64,000 nt of DNA, taken from Limosilactobacillus pulli. GTDB taxonomy: Bacteria > Bacillota > Bacilli > Lactobacillales > Lactobacillaceae. The translations under genes were made by a program, and so were the position numbers. Shown piece by piece: positions 42,255 to 51,769 of the stretch; the stretch's first letter is position 1; every line of letters starts with the position of its first letter. Under the pieces are notes generated by a model. That model was not told the origin of the DNA, made no database searches, and was given only the letters and a program-made list of their open reading frames with translations. Location: assembly GCF_947381555.1 (NCBI RefSeq), contig NZ_CANCWQ010000006.1, positions 18,002 through 82,001 on the forward strand, in the 5' to 3' direction.

Positions 42255-42731
42255 TTGAGCAGTACGGTAGTTGACGCGGTTGAAAAGCTGGTTGAGCCGA
42301 TCCTGGCTGAGCATAACTTTGAGCTGTATGATATCGAATTTATTAAAGAGGGACAGAGCTGGTATCTAAGAGTCTATATCGATAAAGAAGGCGGTATTAC
42401 GCTGGAAGACTGTGCCACGGTCAGTGATCAGCTGAGCGAGGCTTTGGACAACGTTGACCCTGACCCGATTCCCCAGGCATACTTTTTAGAGGTATCCTCA
42501 CCGGGTGCGGAACGGCCCTTGAAAAAAGAAAGCGACTATCAGCGAGCATTGAACGACTATATTCACGTCTCGCTGTATCAAGCGGTGGACGGACGCAAGG
42601 TCTATGAGGGCACGATGACGGATCTGACGCCTGACAGCTTGACGCTGGATTATCTGGATAAGACGCGACACAAAACGATTACGTTGGATCGTAAAAAAAT
42701 TGCCAAGGCACGTTTGGCAATCAAGTTTTAA
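42255..42731 (+). CDS. rimP: Ribosome maturation factor RimP
   Basis: It assists 30S subunit assembly. The 158-residue protein has the two family domains: VEPILAEHNFELYDIEFIKEG and YFLEVSSPGAERPLKKESDY. TTG 42255 is chosen as start: GGAGGTGG lies 7 bases before it, and the frame upstream overlaps the leader hairpin. It is first in the rimP-nusA-ylxR-ylxQ-infB-rbfA operon. Confidence 0.95.
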   Translation: MSSTVVDAVEKLVEPILAEHNFELYDIEFIKEGQSWYLRVYIDKEGGITLEDCATVSDQLSEALDNVDPDPIPQAYFLEVSSPGAERPLKKESDYQRALNDYIHVSLYQAVDGRKVYEGTMTDLTPDSLTLDYLDKTRHKTITLDRKKIAKARLAIKF

Positions 42732-42746
42732 CAAAGGAGCAGCAAA

Positions 42747-43970
42747 ATGAGCACTAAGAAGCAAAAGCAAGCACAAGAACTGCTTGATGCCATGGACGTC
42801 CTGGAAAAGGAAAAGGGCATCAAAAAAGAAGTCATCATCGAGGCATTGACGGATGCTTTGGAAAAGGCCTACAAGACCAACTACAACGCCAGCAACGTTG
42901 AAGTCAAGATCGATGAAAACACGGGTGAGTTCAAGGTCTTCTCTGACAAGACGGTTGTAGAAGAAGTCGAGAACCCTAAAGAACAAATCAGCCTGCATGA
43001 TGCTTGGGAAAAGAGTCATGGCTACAGTCTGGGTGACACGTTCCAACAAGAGGTAACGCCACATGACTTTGGTCGTCTAGCAGCCCAAACGGCTAAGAAC
43101 ATCGTCTTGCAAAAGCTGCGCGAAGCCGAACGTGACCGTGTTATCAACAAGTACGACAAGATGCTGAATGAACTGGTTGAAGGTGAGGTTTCTCGCGAAG
43201 ACAACCGCTTCATCTACATCGACTTGGGTGACGGCGTTGAAGCCGGCTTGAGCAAGCGTCAAACGATGCCAAACGAAGAATACCGCATTCACGATCGCGT
43301 TCAGGTCTACATCTACAAGGTAGCCGATGCCAAGCCAATGCAGCAGCCTGATGGTACGCAAAAGCGTCAGTACCGTGGTCCACTGGTGCTGGTTAGCCGT
43401 ACGGATCCAGGTATGCTCAAGCGTCTGTTTGAAAAAGAAGTTCCCGAATTAAAGGAACAAAACGGCCCCATCGAATGGAAGGGCAGTGCACGTGAGGCTG
43501 GTGATCGTTCCAAGGTTGCCGTGGCTTCCAAGGACCCTAATATTGATCCGGTTGGTACATGCGTTGGTCCACGGGGGGCGCGGGTTCAAGCCATCGTTAA
43601 CCAACTGGGTGGCGAAAACATCGATATCATCGAATACAGCTCCGATCCAGCCGTCTTCATCAAGAATGCTTTGAAGCCAGCTACGGTTGACCGTCTGGAC
43701 TTTGATGACAACAACGGTGAAGAAGAAGACACCGGCAGCGTTGATCACGAAGGCAACAAGATCGTCAAGGTTCACCATGGCTGCACGGTCTACGTACCAG
43801 ATGATCAGCTGTCCCTGGCAATCGGCAAGCGCGGTCAAAACGTTCGTCTGGCCGCTCAGCTGACCAAGTACAAGATTGACATCAAGCCATCCAGTGAAGC
43901 ACCATCCGTTGATGATCAGACTGATGATTTTGACGATGATGCTCAAAACGATGCAACCGACGCCGAATAA
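42747..43970 (+). CDS. nusA: Transcription termination/antitermination factor NusA
   Basis: It binds RNA polymerase and nascent RNA and modulates pausing and termination. The 407 residues give an N-terminal domain (LLDAMDVLEKEKGIKKEVI), an S1 domain near 135-200 and two KH domains (VGPRGARVQAIVNQLGGENI, and LAIGKRGQNVRLAAQLT). The C-terminus is an acidic Asp-rich tail, without the acidic repeats of proteobacterial NusA. It is 15 bases after rimP. Confidence 0.98.
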   Translation: MSTKKQKQAQELLDAMDVLEKEKGIKKEVIIEALTDALEKAYKTNYNASNVEVKIDENTGEFKVFSDKTVVEEVENPKEQISLHDAWEKSHGYSLGDTFQQEVTPHDFGRLAAQTAKNIVLQKLREAERDRVINKYDKMLNELVEGEVSREDNRFIYIDLGDGVEAGLSKRQTMPNEEYRIHDRVQVYIYKVADAKPMQQPDGTQKRQYRGPLVLVSRTDPGMLKRLFEKEVPELKEQNGPIEWKGSAREAGDRSKVAVASKDPNIDPVGTCVGPRGARVQAIVNQLGGENIDIIEYSSDPAVFIKNALKPATVDRLDFDDNNGEEEDTGSVDHEGNKIVKVHHGCTVYVPDDQLSLAIGKRGQNVRLAAQLTKYKIDIKPSSEAPSVDDQTDDFDDDAQNDATDAE

Positions 43971-44019
43971 GACTACAATAGAATCTGTATGGAACTAAAT
44001 TGAGCAGCGGGGTGAAACA

Positions 44020-44316
44020 ATGAAAAAGAGAAAAGTACCGATGCGCAAAGACATCGTTACCGGTGAAATGATGCCCAAGCGAGAACTGATTCGCGTGGTG
44101 CGCAACAAGGAAAACGAAGTCAGCGTGGATCCAACTGGTAAAAAAGCCGGTCGGGGCGCCTACATTGCCGCCGATGTAAAGATTGCCACGCGGGCCAAAA
44201 AGGAGCGCACTTTTGATAAGGCATTCGGCGTCAAGCTGGAAGATGAGTTCTACGACCAGCTGATCGACTATGCTGATCACCTGCAAGAACGCATTAAGCT
44301 GTTTGGTCACGTTTAA
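44020..44316 (+). CDS. rnpM: YlxR family RNA-binding protein (RnpM)
   Basis: A 98-residue basic protein. The signature is RKDIVTGEMMPKRELIRVVRNKE with GRGAYIAAD further on. The B. subtilis homologue has been reported to bind RNase P RNA. The TAA stop shares one base with the ATG of the next gene, so the two are translationally coupled. Confidence 0.93.
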   Translation: MKKRKVPMRKDIVTGEMMPKRELIRVVRNKENEVSVDPTGKKAGRGAYIAADVKIATRAKKERTFDKAFGVKLEDEFYDQLIDYADHLQERIKLFGHV

Positions 44317-44642
44317 TGACGACTTCCAAACAGCAGCTGCTGAACATGCTGGGACTGGCTCGGCGCGCCGGACAGATTACGGCTGGTGAGGGATTGGTCT
44401 TAAAGTCCATTCGTGCTCATCAGGCCAGAGTGGTCTTTTTGGCTTGTGATGCCGGTAAATCCACGGTTAAGCAGTTCATCAACAAGTGCCAATATTATCA
44501 GATACCACTTATCACCATGTTTACCAAGGCCGAATTAAGTCGGGCCATTGGACAAAAGCGCACGGTGATTGCCGTTGAGCAGGCCGGTTTTGCCAAGCGC
44601 ATAATCGAACTAGCCAACGACGCTGAAGAAACAACAAATTAA
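44316..44642 (+). CDS. YlxQ, L7Ae-family ribosomal-like protein
   Basis: A 108-residue RNA-binding protein of the L7Ae/L30e/S12e fold: LLNMLGLARRAGQITAGEGL, VVFLACDAGKSTVKQF and the TKAELSRAIGQKRTVIAV strand. It probably binds kink-turn RNA. It is fused tightly to ylxR (TAATG overlap) and ends 16 bases before infB. Confidence 0.93.
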   Translation: MTTSKQQLLNMLGLARRAGQITAGEGLVLKSIRAHQARVVFLACDAGKSTVKQFINKCQYYQIPLITMFTKAELSRAIGQKRTVIAVEQAGFAKRIIELANDAEETTN

Positions 44643-44658
44643 AAAGGAGCGTGATTCG

Positions 44659-46872
44659 ATGGCCAAAGAACGAATTTACGAACTAGCCAAAGAGCTGAAG
44701 ATGCCAAGCAAGGACCTGGTAGACATGGCCAAAAAGGAGGGAATCACGGTAAAAAGTCATATGTCTTCCGTGACCTCAGAAGAAGCCAACCGTCTGCGCA
44801 GCATGGTTAAGGGCGGCAATGCCAACAAGCCAGCTGCCGTAAAGCAGAACAAGCCTAAGCAAGAAAAGACAGCACAGCCAAAGCGCCAAGAAAACAACAA
44901 TCGTCCACAAAACCAAAATGGACAAAAGTCATCCAACAATAACCGTAACAACAACCGGGGCGGCAATGATGACAGCGGCCGTGGCGTTCACGTTTTCAAC
45001 AAAAACAAGAACAACAAGAAGAACCGTCGCAACAAAAACAACAAGCATAACAAGAACCAGCGGATGCGTGAGGTTAAAAAGCAACAACCTACGCAGCGTA
45101 AGGACCGTCCACTGCCAGAAGTACTTGAATACACTGAAGGCATGAACGCACAGGATCTGGCTAAGCTTTTGCACCGGCCAGCAGCTGAAATCATCAAGAA
45201 GCTGTTCATGCTCGGCGTCATGGTTAACCAAAACCAATCCCTGGACAAGGACACGATTGAACTGTTGGCTGCTGACTACGGTATCGAAGCCAAGGAAAAG
45301 GTTCAAGAAGATATTGCCGATCTGGACAAGTTCTTTGATCAAGAAAACCAAAACACGGAACACATGGTTTCTCGGCCACCAGTCGTTACGGTTATGGGTC
45401 ACGTTGACCACGGTAAGACGACGCTGTTGGACAAGATCCGTCACTCCCACGTTACGGATTCCGAAGCCGGTGGGATCACCCAGGCAATCGGTGCCTACCA
45501 AGTTGACTACAACGGCAAGCTGATTACGTTCCTGGATACGCCAGGTCACGCGGCCTTTACTGAAATGCGGGCGCGTGGTGCCAACATCACTGATATTACG
45601 GTCTTGGTCGTTGCTGCCGATGACGGGGTTATGCCACAGACGGTTGAAGCCATCAACCACGCCAAGGCTGCCCACACGCCAATCATCGTTGCCGTTAACA
45701 AGGTCGACAAGCCAGGTGCCAATCCAAACCGCGTGATCGAAGAATTGGCTCAATACGAGCTGATTCCTGAAGACTGGGGTGGCGACACGATCTTCGTCAA
45801 CATCTCAGCTAAGTTTGGCAAGAACATCGATGAACTGCTCGACATGATCCTGCTGCAGGCCGAAATGATGGAATTGAAGGCCAACCCTGATCAAAACGCG
45901 GCTGGTTCCGTAGTTGAAGCACGGCTTGATCAAGGTCGTGGTCCCGTAGCTACGTTGCTGGTTCAACAAGGTACGATGCATGTCGGTGACCCAATCGTTG
46001 TCGGCAACACGTTTGGCCGTGTCCGGACGATGACCAACGAAAACGGTCGTCGCATCAAGGAAGCTACGCCATCGACGCCTGTTGAGATTACTGGTTTAAA
46101 CGATGTGCCAGAAGCCGGTGACCGGTTCGTTGTCTTTGATGACGAAAAGACGGCTCGGGCTGCCGGTGAAGAGCGTGCTAAGCGGGCTCTGGTTGAAGAA
46201 CGGCAAAAGACCAGCCACGTAACGCTGGACAACCTGTTTGCCACGATGAAGAAGGGTCAGATGAAGACGCTGCCAGTAATCATCAAGGCCGACGTGCAGG
46301 GTTCCGTTGAAGCCCTGGCTCAGTCACTTGAAAAGATCAAGGTTGACGGCGTTCGCGTTGATATCATTCACAAGGCCGTTGGTGCGATTTCTGAATCCGA
46401 CGTTACCTTGGCCGAAGCTTCCAACGCGGTTATCATCGGCTTTAACGTGCGCCCTACGCCACTGGCCAAGTCGATGGCTGAATCCAACAACATTGATATT
46501 CGGCTGCACCGGGTTATCTACAACGCCATCGAAGAAGTTGAAGATGCCATGAAGGGGATGCTGGAACCAGTCTACAAGGAAGAAACGGTTGGTCAGGTTG
46601 AAGTTCGCCAGATCTACAAGGCTTCCAAGATTGGTACGATTGCCGGTGGGATGGTTATCGACGGCAAGATTACTCGTGACTCCAAGGTCCGCTTGATTCG
46701 TGACGGCGTGGTCGTTTACGAAGGTGAATTGGGCAGTCTGAAGCGCTTCAAGGATGACGTTAAAGAAGTCAAGCAAGGCTACGAGTGTGGTCTGACGATT
46801 CAAAACTACAACGACATCAAGGAAGGCGACGTAATCGAAGCTTACCAGATGAAGGAAGTTCCCGTTAAGTAG
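44659..46872 (+). CDS. infB: Translation initiation factor IF-2
   Basis: The GTPase that places initiator tRNA on the ribosome, 737 residues. An N-terminal IF2_N domain (IYELAKELKMPSKDLVDMAKK) is followed by a long Asn/Lys/Arg-rich linker (about 60-150), a second IF2_N domain, the G domain (G1 VMGHVDHGKTTLLD, G3 DTPGHAAF, G4 VNKVDKP) and C-terminal barrels. The Asn-rich linker is low-complexity and length-variable between strains. AAAAAGGAGCG precedes the start. Confidence 0.98.
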   Translation: MAKERIYELAKELKMPSKDLVDMAKKEGITVKSHMSSVTSEEANRLRSMVKGGNANKPAAVKQNKPKQEKTAQPKRQENNNRPQNQNGQKSSNNNRNNNRGGNDDSGRGVHVFNKNKNNKKNRRNKNNKHNKNQRMREVKKQQPTQRKDRPLPEVLEYTEGMNAQDLAKLLHRPAAEIIKKLFMLGVMVNQNQSLDKDTIELLAADYGIEAKEKVQEDIADLDKFFDQENQNTEHMVSRPPVVTVMGHVDHGKTTLLDKIRHSHVTDSEAGGITQAIGAYQVDYNGKLITFLDTPGHAAFTEMRARGANITDITVLVVAADDGVMPQTVEAINHAKAAHTPIIVAVNKVDKPGANPNRVIEELAQYELIPEDWGGDTIFVNISAKFGKNIDELLDMILLQAEMMELKANPDQNAAGSVVEARLDQGRGPVATLLVQQGTMHVGDPIVVGNTFGRVRTMTNENGRRIKEATPSTPVEITGLNDVPEAGDRFVVFDDEKTARAAGEERAKRALVEERQKTSHVTLDNLFATMKKGQMKTLPVIIKADVQGSVEALAQSLEKIKVDGVRVDIIHKAVGAISESDVTLAEASNAVIIGFNVRPTPLAKSMAESNNIDIRLHRVIYNAIEEVEDAMKGMLEPVYKEETVGQVEVRQIYKASKIGTIAGGMVIDGKITRDSKVRLIRDGVVVYEGELGSLKRFKDDVKEVKQGYECGLTIQNYNDIKEGDVIEAYQMKEVPVK

Positions 46873-46898
46873 CTTTTAGTCGCCAAAGGAGAACAATT

Positions 46899-47258
46899 AT
46901 GCCAAATAAACGCTACCGGGTGGATCGACTGGCTGAACAGATTCAGCGTGAAGTCGATGACATCCTCTTAAAGCGCGTACGTGATCCACGTGTCCAAGAC
47001 ATCACGATCACGGGCGTTGACGTTACGGGCGACCTGCAGCAGGCAACGATCTATTACAGCCTGCTGTCTGACAAGGCCAGCGATGGCGAAAAGGCTCAAC
47101 AAGGTCTGGACAAGGCTAAGGGGCTGATTCGCAGCGAGCTGGGCAGTCGTCTGAACATTTTCAAGACTCCAGAGCTCACGTTTAAGCGTGATCCATCGGT
47201 TGCTTATGGCAGTCGGATCGACCAATTGATCAACCAGCTGCACAAGCAGGAGCGATAA
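46899..47258 (+). CDS. rbfA: Ribosome-binding factor A
   Basis: A cold-shock and 30S maturation factor with KH-like fold, 119 residues. RVDRLAEQIQREVDDILLKRVRDPRVQDITITGVDV and the PELTFKRDPSVAYGSRID C-terminus are diagnostic. It is the last gene before the terminator at 47265. Confidence 0.97.
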   Translation: MPNKRYRVDRLAEQIQREVDDILLKRVRDPRVQDITITGVDVTGDLQQATIYYSLLSDKASDGEKAQQGLDKAKGLIRSELGSRLNIFKTPELTFKRDPSVAYGSRIDQLINQLHKQER

Positions 47259-47264
47259 TCAATT

Positions 47265-47297
47265 AAAAGGGAGCCCAGCTTGTGGCCCCCTTTTATT
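47265..47297 (+). terminator. Terminator after rbfA
   Basis: AAAAGGG and GCC pair with GGC and CCCTTTT around one mismatch, just after the rbfA stop. Some read-through into truB is likely. Confidence 0.7.
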
Positions 47298-47324
47298 ATT
47301 TTAGAAATGAAAGCGGTGAGAATT

Positions 47325-48218
47325 TTGGACGGAATTATTCCATTGTACAAAGAACGCGGGATGACCAGCTTTGACTGTGTCAGTCGCTTGCGTCGGATTC
47401 TGCATACCAAAAAAATCGGCCATTCAGGAACCTTAGATCCAAACGTGGACGGCGTTTTGCCGATCTGTGTGGGGCAAGCTACCAAAGTCGTTGAATTCTT
47501 AATGGCATCGGGTAAACAATACGTCGGAGAGCTTTTAGTTGGCGAGGCTACGACCACGCAGGACCTGGATGGAGAAGTCGTGGCCCAAAAGCCAGTTACG
47601 GCGCCAATTGCTGAAGATACGATCAGGAAAGCCATGCAAAAGCTGACAGGCGACATTATTCAGATTCCGCCAATGTATTCAGCTATCAAGGTCAATGGCA
47701 AAAAGCTCTATGAATATGCACGGGCTGGCGAAACCGTAGAGCGACCAAAACGGCACGTACACATTGAACGTTTTGAAATGACGGCTTCCAGCTACGATGA
47801 AAAAAATCAGCAGCAGCGCATCCGCTTTGTAGTGGACTGCAGTAAAGGAACCTATGTAAGAACGCTGGCGTATGATCTGGCTAAAGAATTGGGTTACCCC
47901 GGTGTAATGAGCAGCCTGACGCGGACCAAGAGTGGTGGCTTTGAGTTGGACCAGACCCTGAGTTTGACCGACATTCAAGATGCCATGGAAGCTCAGATCA
48001 TGAACCGCTATGTCTATCCAATGGACTATGCGCTCAAAAGCTATCCCCACGCAGAATTGTCCGATGCACAATGGAAAAAGGTTCAAAACGGCGGTTGGCT
48101 AAGTGATCTGGATACTAAAGATCAAGAAGTTGCGCTGACTTATCAAGGTGAGGTCAAAGCCTTGTACCAACTGAAAGATCATGTTTACAAGCCGCTCAAG
48201 ATGCTGTCGACAAAGTAG
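47325..48218 (+). CDS. truB: tRNA pseudouridine(55) synthase
   Basis: It makes pseudouridine 55 in the T arm of tRNAs. The 297-residue protein has GIIPLYKERGMTSFDCVSRLR, the catalytic Asp in GHSGTLDPNVDGVLP, and the YSAIKVNGKKLYEYAR and DCSKGTYVRTLAYDL motifs. TTG 47325 is taken as the start because GGTGAG precedes it and it gives the usual N-terminus; an ATG at 47307 is the alternative. ribF follows. Confidence 0.94.
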   Translation: MDGIIPLYKERGMTSFDCVSRLRRILHTKKIGHSGTLDPNVDGVLPICVGQATKVVEFLMASGKQYVGELLVGEATTTQDLDGEVVAQKPVTAPIAEDTIRKAMQKLTGDIIQIPPMYSAIKVNGKKLYEYARAGETVERPKRHVHIERFEMTASSYDEKNQQQRIRFVVDCSKGTYVRTLAYDLAKELGYPGVMSSLTRTKSGGFELDQTLSLTDIQDAMEAQIMNRYVYPMDYALKSYPHAELSDAQWKKVQNGGWLSDLDTKDQEVALTYQGEVKALYQLKDHVYKPLKMLSTK

Positions 48219-48227
48219 GTGGGGTCA

Positions 48228-49202
48228 ATGCAAGTTATCAAAATCCATCATCCCTATGATCCGGAACTGATTCCAGAAGGGCCAGTCGTTTTGGCAATGG
48301 GCTTTTTTGATGGCATTCATCGTGGTCACCAAGCTGTGATCAAAGCAGCGCGCAAAATTGCCGATGAAAAAGGGGTTCCCCTGGCTGTTTTGACTTATGA
48401 TCACCGTCCCGAAATCGTCTATCAGCAATATCCAGTTGGCGGGGTGCATTATTTGACACCATTGCCGCGCAAGCTGGATCTCTTAGAGCAGCTGGGTGTC
48501 GATCGCGTTTATCTGGTCAATCTTACTTCTGCCTTGTCCGCTTTGGATCCGCAGAAGTTTGTTGATCAGTATCTGGTGGGCTTTCATACAAAGGTTGCCG
48601 TAGCTGGCTATGACCACACCTATGGAGCAGATGCCAGCCTGGCTAATATGGCGCATCTAAAGGATTTTGCCAAGGGCCGCTTTGAAGTTGTTACCGTTGA
48701 TAAAATGACGCTGCAGGATAATCATAAGATTGGCTCAACGCGGATTCGTCAGCTGCTCGATTCTGGTGACGTGCAAGCGGCTAATGAGCTTTTAGGCTAC
48801 TATTACCAGACTTCTGGTGTGATCGTGCATGGCTTTGCACGGGGCCGGACATTGGGCTTTCCCACGGCCAACGTTGCCTGGCCTGAAGCAGAGTGGATTC
48901 CTGCAATCGGTGTCTATGTGGTGCAGCTCAAGATCGGTGACCGCTGGTATGATGGTATGGCCAGTGTCGGGCGCAACGTTACGTTTGGTGAGCACAACGA
49001 AAAAACACTGGAGATCAATCTGTTCAACTTTAACCAGATGATTTATGGCGAAAACGTGCAGGTGCGTTGGATCAAGCGACTGCGCGGCGAGGTCAAGTTC
49101 GCGAGCGTGGATGACTTGATTGCTCAGATGCGGCTTGATCAGCATCATTCAAAGCTGACGCTGCAAAATCTCAAGACTCTGCCTGGTCAGATACTGCAAT
49201 AA
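48228..49202 (+). CDS. ribF: Bifunctional riboflavin kinase / FAD synthetase
   Basis: It converts riboflavin to FMN and then FAD. The N-terminal adenylyltransferase half has ALGFFDGIHRGH-type sequence (VVLAMGFFDGIHRGHQAVI) and KIGSTRIRQLL. The C-terminal kinase half has GRTLGFPTANVAWPE and MASVGRNVTFGE. At 324 residues it has normal length. ATG 48228 follows GGTGGGGTC. It is 9 bases after truB, the usual pair. Confidence 0.97.
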   Translation: MQVIKIHHPYDPELIPEGPVVLAMGFFDGIHRGHQAVIKAARKIADEKGVPLAVLTYDHRPEIVYQQYPVGGVHYLTPLPRKLDLLEQLGVDRVYLVNLTSALSALDPQKFVDQYLVGFHTKVAVAGYDHTYGADASLANMAHLKDFAKGRFEVVTVDKMTLQDNHKIGSTRIRQLLDSGDVQAANELLGYYYQTSGVIVHGFARGRTLGFPTANVAWPEAEWIPAIGVYVVQLKIGDRWYDGMASVGRNVTFGEHNEKTLEINLFNFNQMIYGENVQVRWIKRLRGEVKFASVDDLIAQMRLDQHHSKLTLQNLKTLPGQILQ

Positions 49203-49205
49203 ATC

Positions 49206-49242
49206 AAAAACGGTGCCGGGGTTCCGCCGACACCGTTTTTTG
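49206..49242 (+). terminator. Terminator of truB-ribF
   Basis: AAAAACGGTG / CACCGTTTTTT stem, a few bases past the ribF stop. Confidence 0.85.
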
Positions 49243-49337
49243 GTTAAAGCCATGAATCTTTTTAACGGCTAAAAGATCTGCCAATTTCAAGTTGTCAGCA
49301 TGTTAAAATAAACGCAAATCAATCGTGAGGTGATAAG

Positions 49338-50198
49338 ATGAAAATTGGCTTTATTGGAACTGGCGTGATGGGAACCGGAATGATCGCCAACCTGCTCAAG
49401 GCGGGCAATGAAGTGCAGGTCTATAATCGAACCCAAGCGCATGCGCAAAAAGTTTTGGACCTGGGCGCCACATGGTGCGACTCGCCAGCTTTAGCCATGC
49501 AGAACTGTAAGGTCGTGATGTCAATTGTTGGCTACCCCAAAGACGTTGAGCAGATCTATTTTGGCAAAGATGGTCTGCTCAACGCGGCAGTTCCTGGTCA
49601 GTACCTGATTGACATGACCACCAGTCGACCAGCCTTAGATCAAAAAATCGCCGCCGCGGCTCCGGCTGGCGTGCATATTTTGGATGCTCCAGTTTCGGGC
49701 GGAGATCTGGGCGCTAAAAACGGCACACTGACGATTATGGTGGGCGGTCAAAAAGCTGATTGCGAGTCCTTGACGCCGCTGTTTAAACAGATTGGCAAAG
49801 ACGTCAACTGGTTTGGTCTGGCCGGTAGTGGTCAGCATGCCAAGATGGCCAACCAGATTATGATTGCCGGTACGATGACGGGGATGTGTGAGATGCTGGT
49901 CTATGCCAAAGCGGCTGGACTTGATTTGCCAACAGTAATCAAAACGGTTGGTGGTGGGGCCGCCGCTAACTGGAGTTTGGACAATTATGCACCACGCATC
50001 TTGAAAAATGATTTTACGCCGGGCTTTTTTGCCGAGCACTTCTTAAAAGATCTGCGGATTGCCTTGGATGAAGCTAAACGAATGCATCTAGAGTTGCCTG
50101 CAACTGAAGAAGCAGCGCGTTTGTATGAGATTTTGGTTGATGAAAAACAGTTGGGCAATGATGGCACGCAGGCTTTGATCAAATTATGGTGGAATTAG
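49338..50198 (+). CDS. NAD(P)-dependent beta-hydroxyacid dehydrogenase family protein
   Basis: A 286-residue oxidoreductase of the 3-hydroxyisobutyrate / tartronate-semialdehyde reductase superfamily. IGFIGTGVMGTGMIANLLKAG is the cofactor site, LDAPVSGGDLGAKNGTLTIMVGG the substrate loop, and GSGQHAKMANQIMIAG contains the catalytic Lys. The exact substrate is not determinable. GTGAGGTGATAAG precedes the start. It stands alone before the T-box gene. Confidence 0.88.
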   Translation: MKIGFIGTGVMGTGMIANLLKAGNEVQVYNRTQAHAQKVLDLGATWCDSPALAMQNCKVVMSIVGYPKDVEQIYFGKDGLLNAAVPGQYLIDMTTSRPALDQKIAAAAPAGVHILDAPVSGGDLGAKNGTLTIMVGGQKADCESLTPLFKQIGKDVNWFGLAGSGQHAKMANQIMIAGTMTGMCEMLVYAKAAGLDLPTVIKTVGGGAAANWSLDNYAPRILKNDFTPGFFAEHFLKDLRIALDEAKRMHLELPATEEAARLYEILVDEKQLGNDGTQALIKLWWN

Positions 50199-50223
50199 TC
50201 CGCAAAAAAATCTCAATTTATGG

Positions 50224-50255
50224 TTGACAATCAATCATCGTCGTTATAGTATAAT
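50224..50255 (+). promoter_or_regulatory. Promoter of the T-box transcript
   Basis: TTGACA at 50224-50229 and TATAAT at 50250-50255 are both perfect but 20 bp apart; an overlapping TATAGT at 50245-50250 gives 15 bp. One of these serves the leader that begins about 50265. Confidence 0.5.
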
Positions 50256-50275
50256 TACAACAAAATTAGAAATTG

Positions 50276-50562
50276 CTTAGAAGAGATGAGTAATCGCGGG
50301 CAGCCCTTAAAGAGAACCGGGTTAGGTGAGAGCCGGGATCGTGAAACGCGATGAAGATGGTCTTGGAGCAAGTCGGCAGGCGAGCCGTTTGGTAAGCCGG
50401 CCGCGGGGTGACGCCCGATATCACAGTCCGGGTCTTCTAATTTTAGAGTACTCAGTAAGGGCTAGATTGTGAGGTCTAGCTGAATCAGGGTGGTAACACG
50501 TTGAATAAGCAGTCAACGTCCCTGGGAGAAAGTGCAGGATGTGCTTTTCCCAGGGGCTTTTT
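50276..50562 (+). promoter_or_regulatory. T-box riboswitch, predicted methionine specifier
   Basis: A tRNA-sensing leader. GATGAGTAA opens stem I. The candidate specifier ATG (50357-50359) sits in the 3' side of the specifier loop, just before the closing GTCTT. The T-box sequence AGGGTGGTAACACG (50487-50500) pairs as antiterminator with CGTCCCT. A strong terminator stem (CCCTGGGA / TCCCAGGG, then TTTTTT) ends at 50562. Uncharged tRNA-Met would allow read-through. The methionine specificity agrees with the gene behind it. Confidence 0.9.
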
Positions 50563-50614
50563 TAGTTCCTGAGAAGTCCTGTCAAAAACGAATTTCGAAA
50601 GGAAGTTATCACAT

Positions 50615-51769
50615 ATGACGCAAGCACAAACTTTAACTTTTACCAACCGCACGACTTCACCATTCCGCTATGACATTGTCGGCAGCTTCTTACGTCCAGC
50701 CGAATTAAAGGCAGCTCGGGAAAAGTTCGCCAACCACGAAATTGACCATGACGAACTGAAAGCCGTTGAAAACAAGTGTATCAAGGAATTGGTCGAAAAA
50801 GAGGCACAAGCAGGCCTGCACGCGGTTACCGATGGCGAGTTCCGGCGCTCATACTGGCATCTGGACACGTTCTGGGGGTTTGAAGGCATTAAGCATACCA
50901 AACCAGCACACGGCTATCGTTTCCATGATGAAGAAACGCGAGCCGATTCCGCGCAGGTTGAAGGCAAGGTTCGTTTTAACGGCACGCACCCCGATCTGGA
51001 AGCGTTCAAGTATCTTAAGAGCTTAACGGATGGCACGGACCTGATTCCACGCCAAAGCATTCCGGCGCCAGCACAGCTTTATTCCGAACTCTTCCGGGAT
51101 GATGAGCATGTAGCAGCCATTAAAAAATACTATGATGCCGAAGATGAATTGATCAAAGATGTGGCGGCTGCCTATCATGACCTGATCTTGGCGCTGTATG
51201 ATGCCGGCTGTCGCGACGTTAAGCTGGATGACTGTACCTGGGGCCTGCTGGTCGATGAAGACTACTGGGCAACCCGTTCTAAGGAAGGCGCGGATCGCGA
51301 AAAGCTGGAGGCAACGTATCTAAAACTCAATAACGCGGCTTTGGCGGATCTGCCGGCTGATCTGACGGTAACCACGCATGTCTGCCGCGGAAACTACCAT
51401 TCAACCTGGGCAGCTAAGGGCGGCTATGGTCCGGTTGCCGACTACCTGCTGGCTAAAGAAGACGTGGCGGCCTTTTACCTGGAATACGATTCTGAACGGG
51501 CGGGCAGTTTTGAACCATTAGCCAAGGTCCCAGCCGACAAATACGTGGTGCTGGGGCTGCTGACTTCGAAGTCTGGTGAACTAGAAGATCGGCAAACGAT
51601 TTTGGATCGTATTCATGAAGCTGCTCAATACCATGATCTGGACAAGCTGTGTCTGAGTCCACAATGCGGCTTCTCCTCAACTGAAGAAGGCAATATTCTG
51701 ACTGAAGAGCAGCAATGGGCTAAGCTGGCCTTAGTCAAGAGCATTGCCGAAGAAGTCTGGGGCGCCTAA
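50615..51769 (+). CDS. MetE-like cobalamin-independent methionine synthase family protein (YxjG/YxjH type)
   Basis: A 384-residue protein matching the C-terminal catalytic half of MetE. Its short form is known as YxjG/YxjH in Bacillus, where it is controlled by methionine signals. YDIVGSFLRPAELKAAREKF is the family start. LHAVTDGEFRRSYWHLDTFWG, VTTHVCRGN with the Zn-binding His and Cys, and LSPQCGFSSTE with the third Cys are present. It probably methylates homocysteine from a folate-independent or unknown donor. AAAGGAAGTTATCAC precedes the ATG. Confidence 0.9.
   Translation: MTQAQTLTFTNRTTSPFRYDIVGSFLRPAELKAAREKFANHEIDHDELKAVENKCIKELVEKEAQAGLHAVTDGEFRRSYWHLDTFWGFEGIKHTKPAHGYRFHDEETRADSAQVEGKVRFNGTHPDLEAFKYLKSLTDGTDLIPRQSIPAPAQLYSELFRDDEHVAAIKKYYDAEDELIKDVAAAYHDLILALYDAGCRDVKLDDCTWGLLVDEDYWATRSKEGADREKLEATYLKLNNAALADLPADLTVTTHVCRGNYHSTWAAKGGYGPVADYLLAKEDVAAFYLEYDSERAGSFEPLAKVPADKYVVLGLLTSKSGELEDRQTILDRIHEAAQYHDLDKLCLSPQCGFSSTEEGNILTEEQQWAKLALVKSIAEEVWGA

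Noticed and set aside
44800..45090. Low-complexity Asn/Lys repeats in infB as a possible insertion
   Set aside because: Asn/Lys-rich linkers of variable length are normal between the N-terminal domains of IF-2 in lactobacilli.
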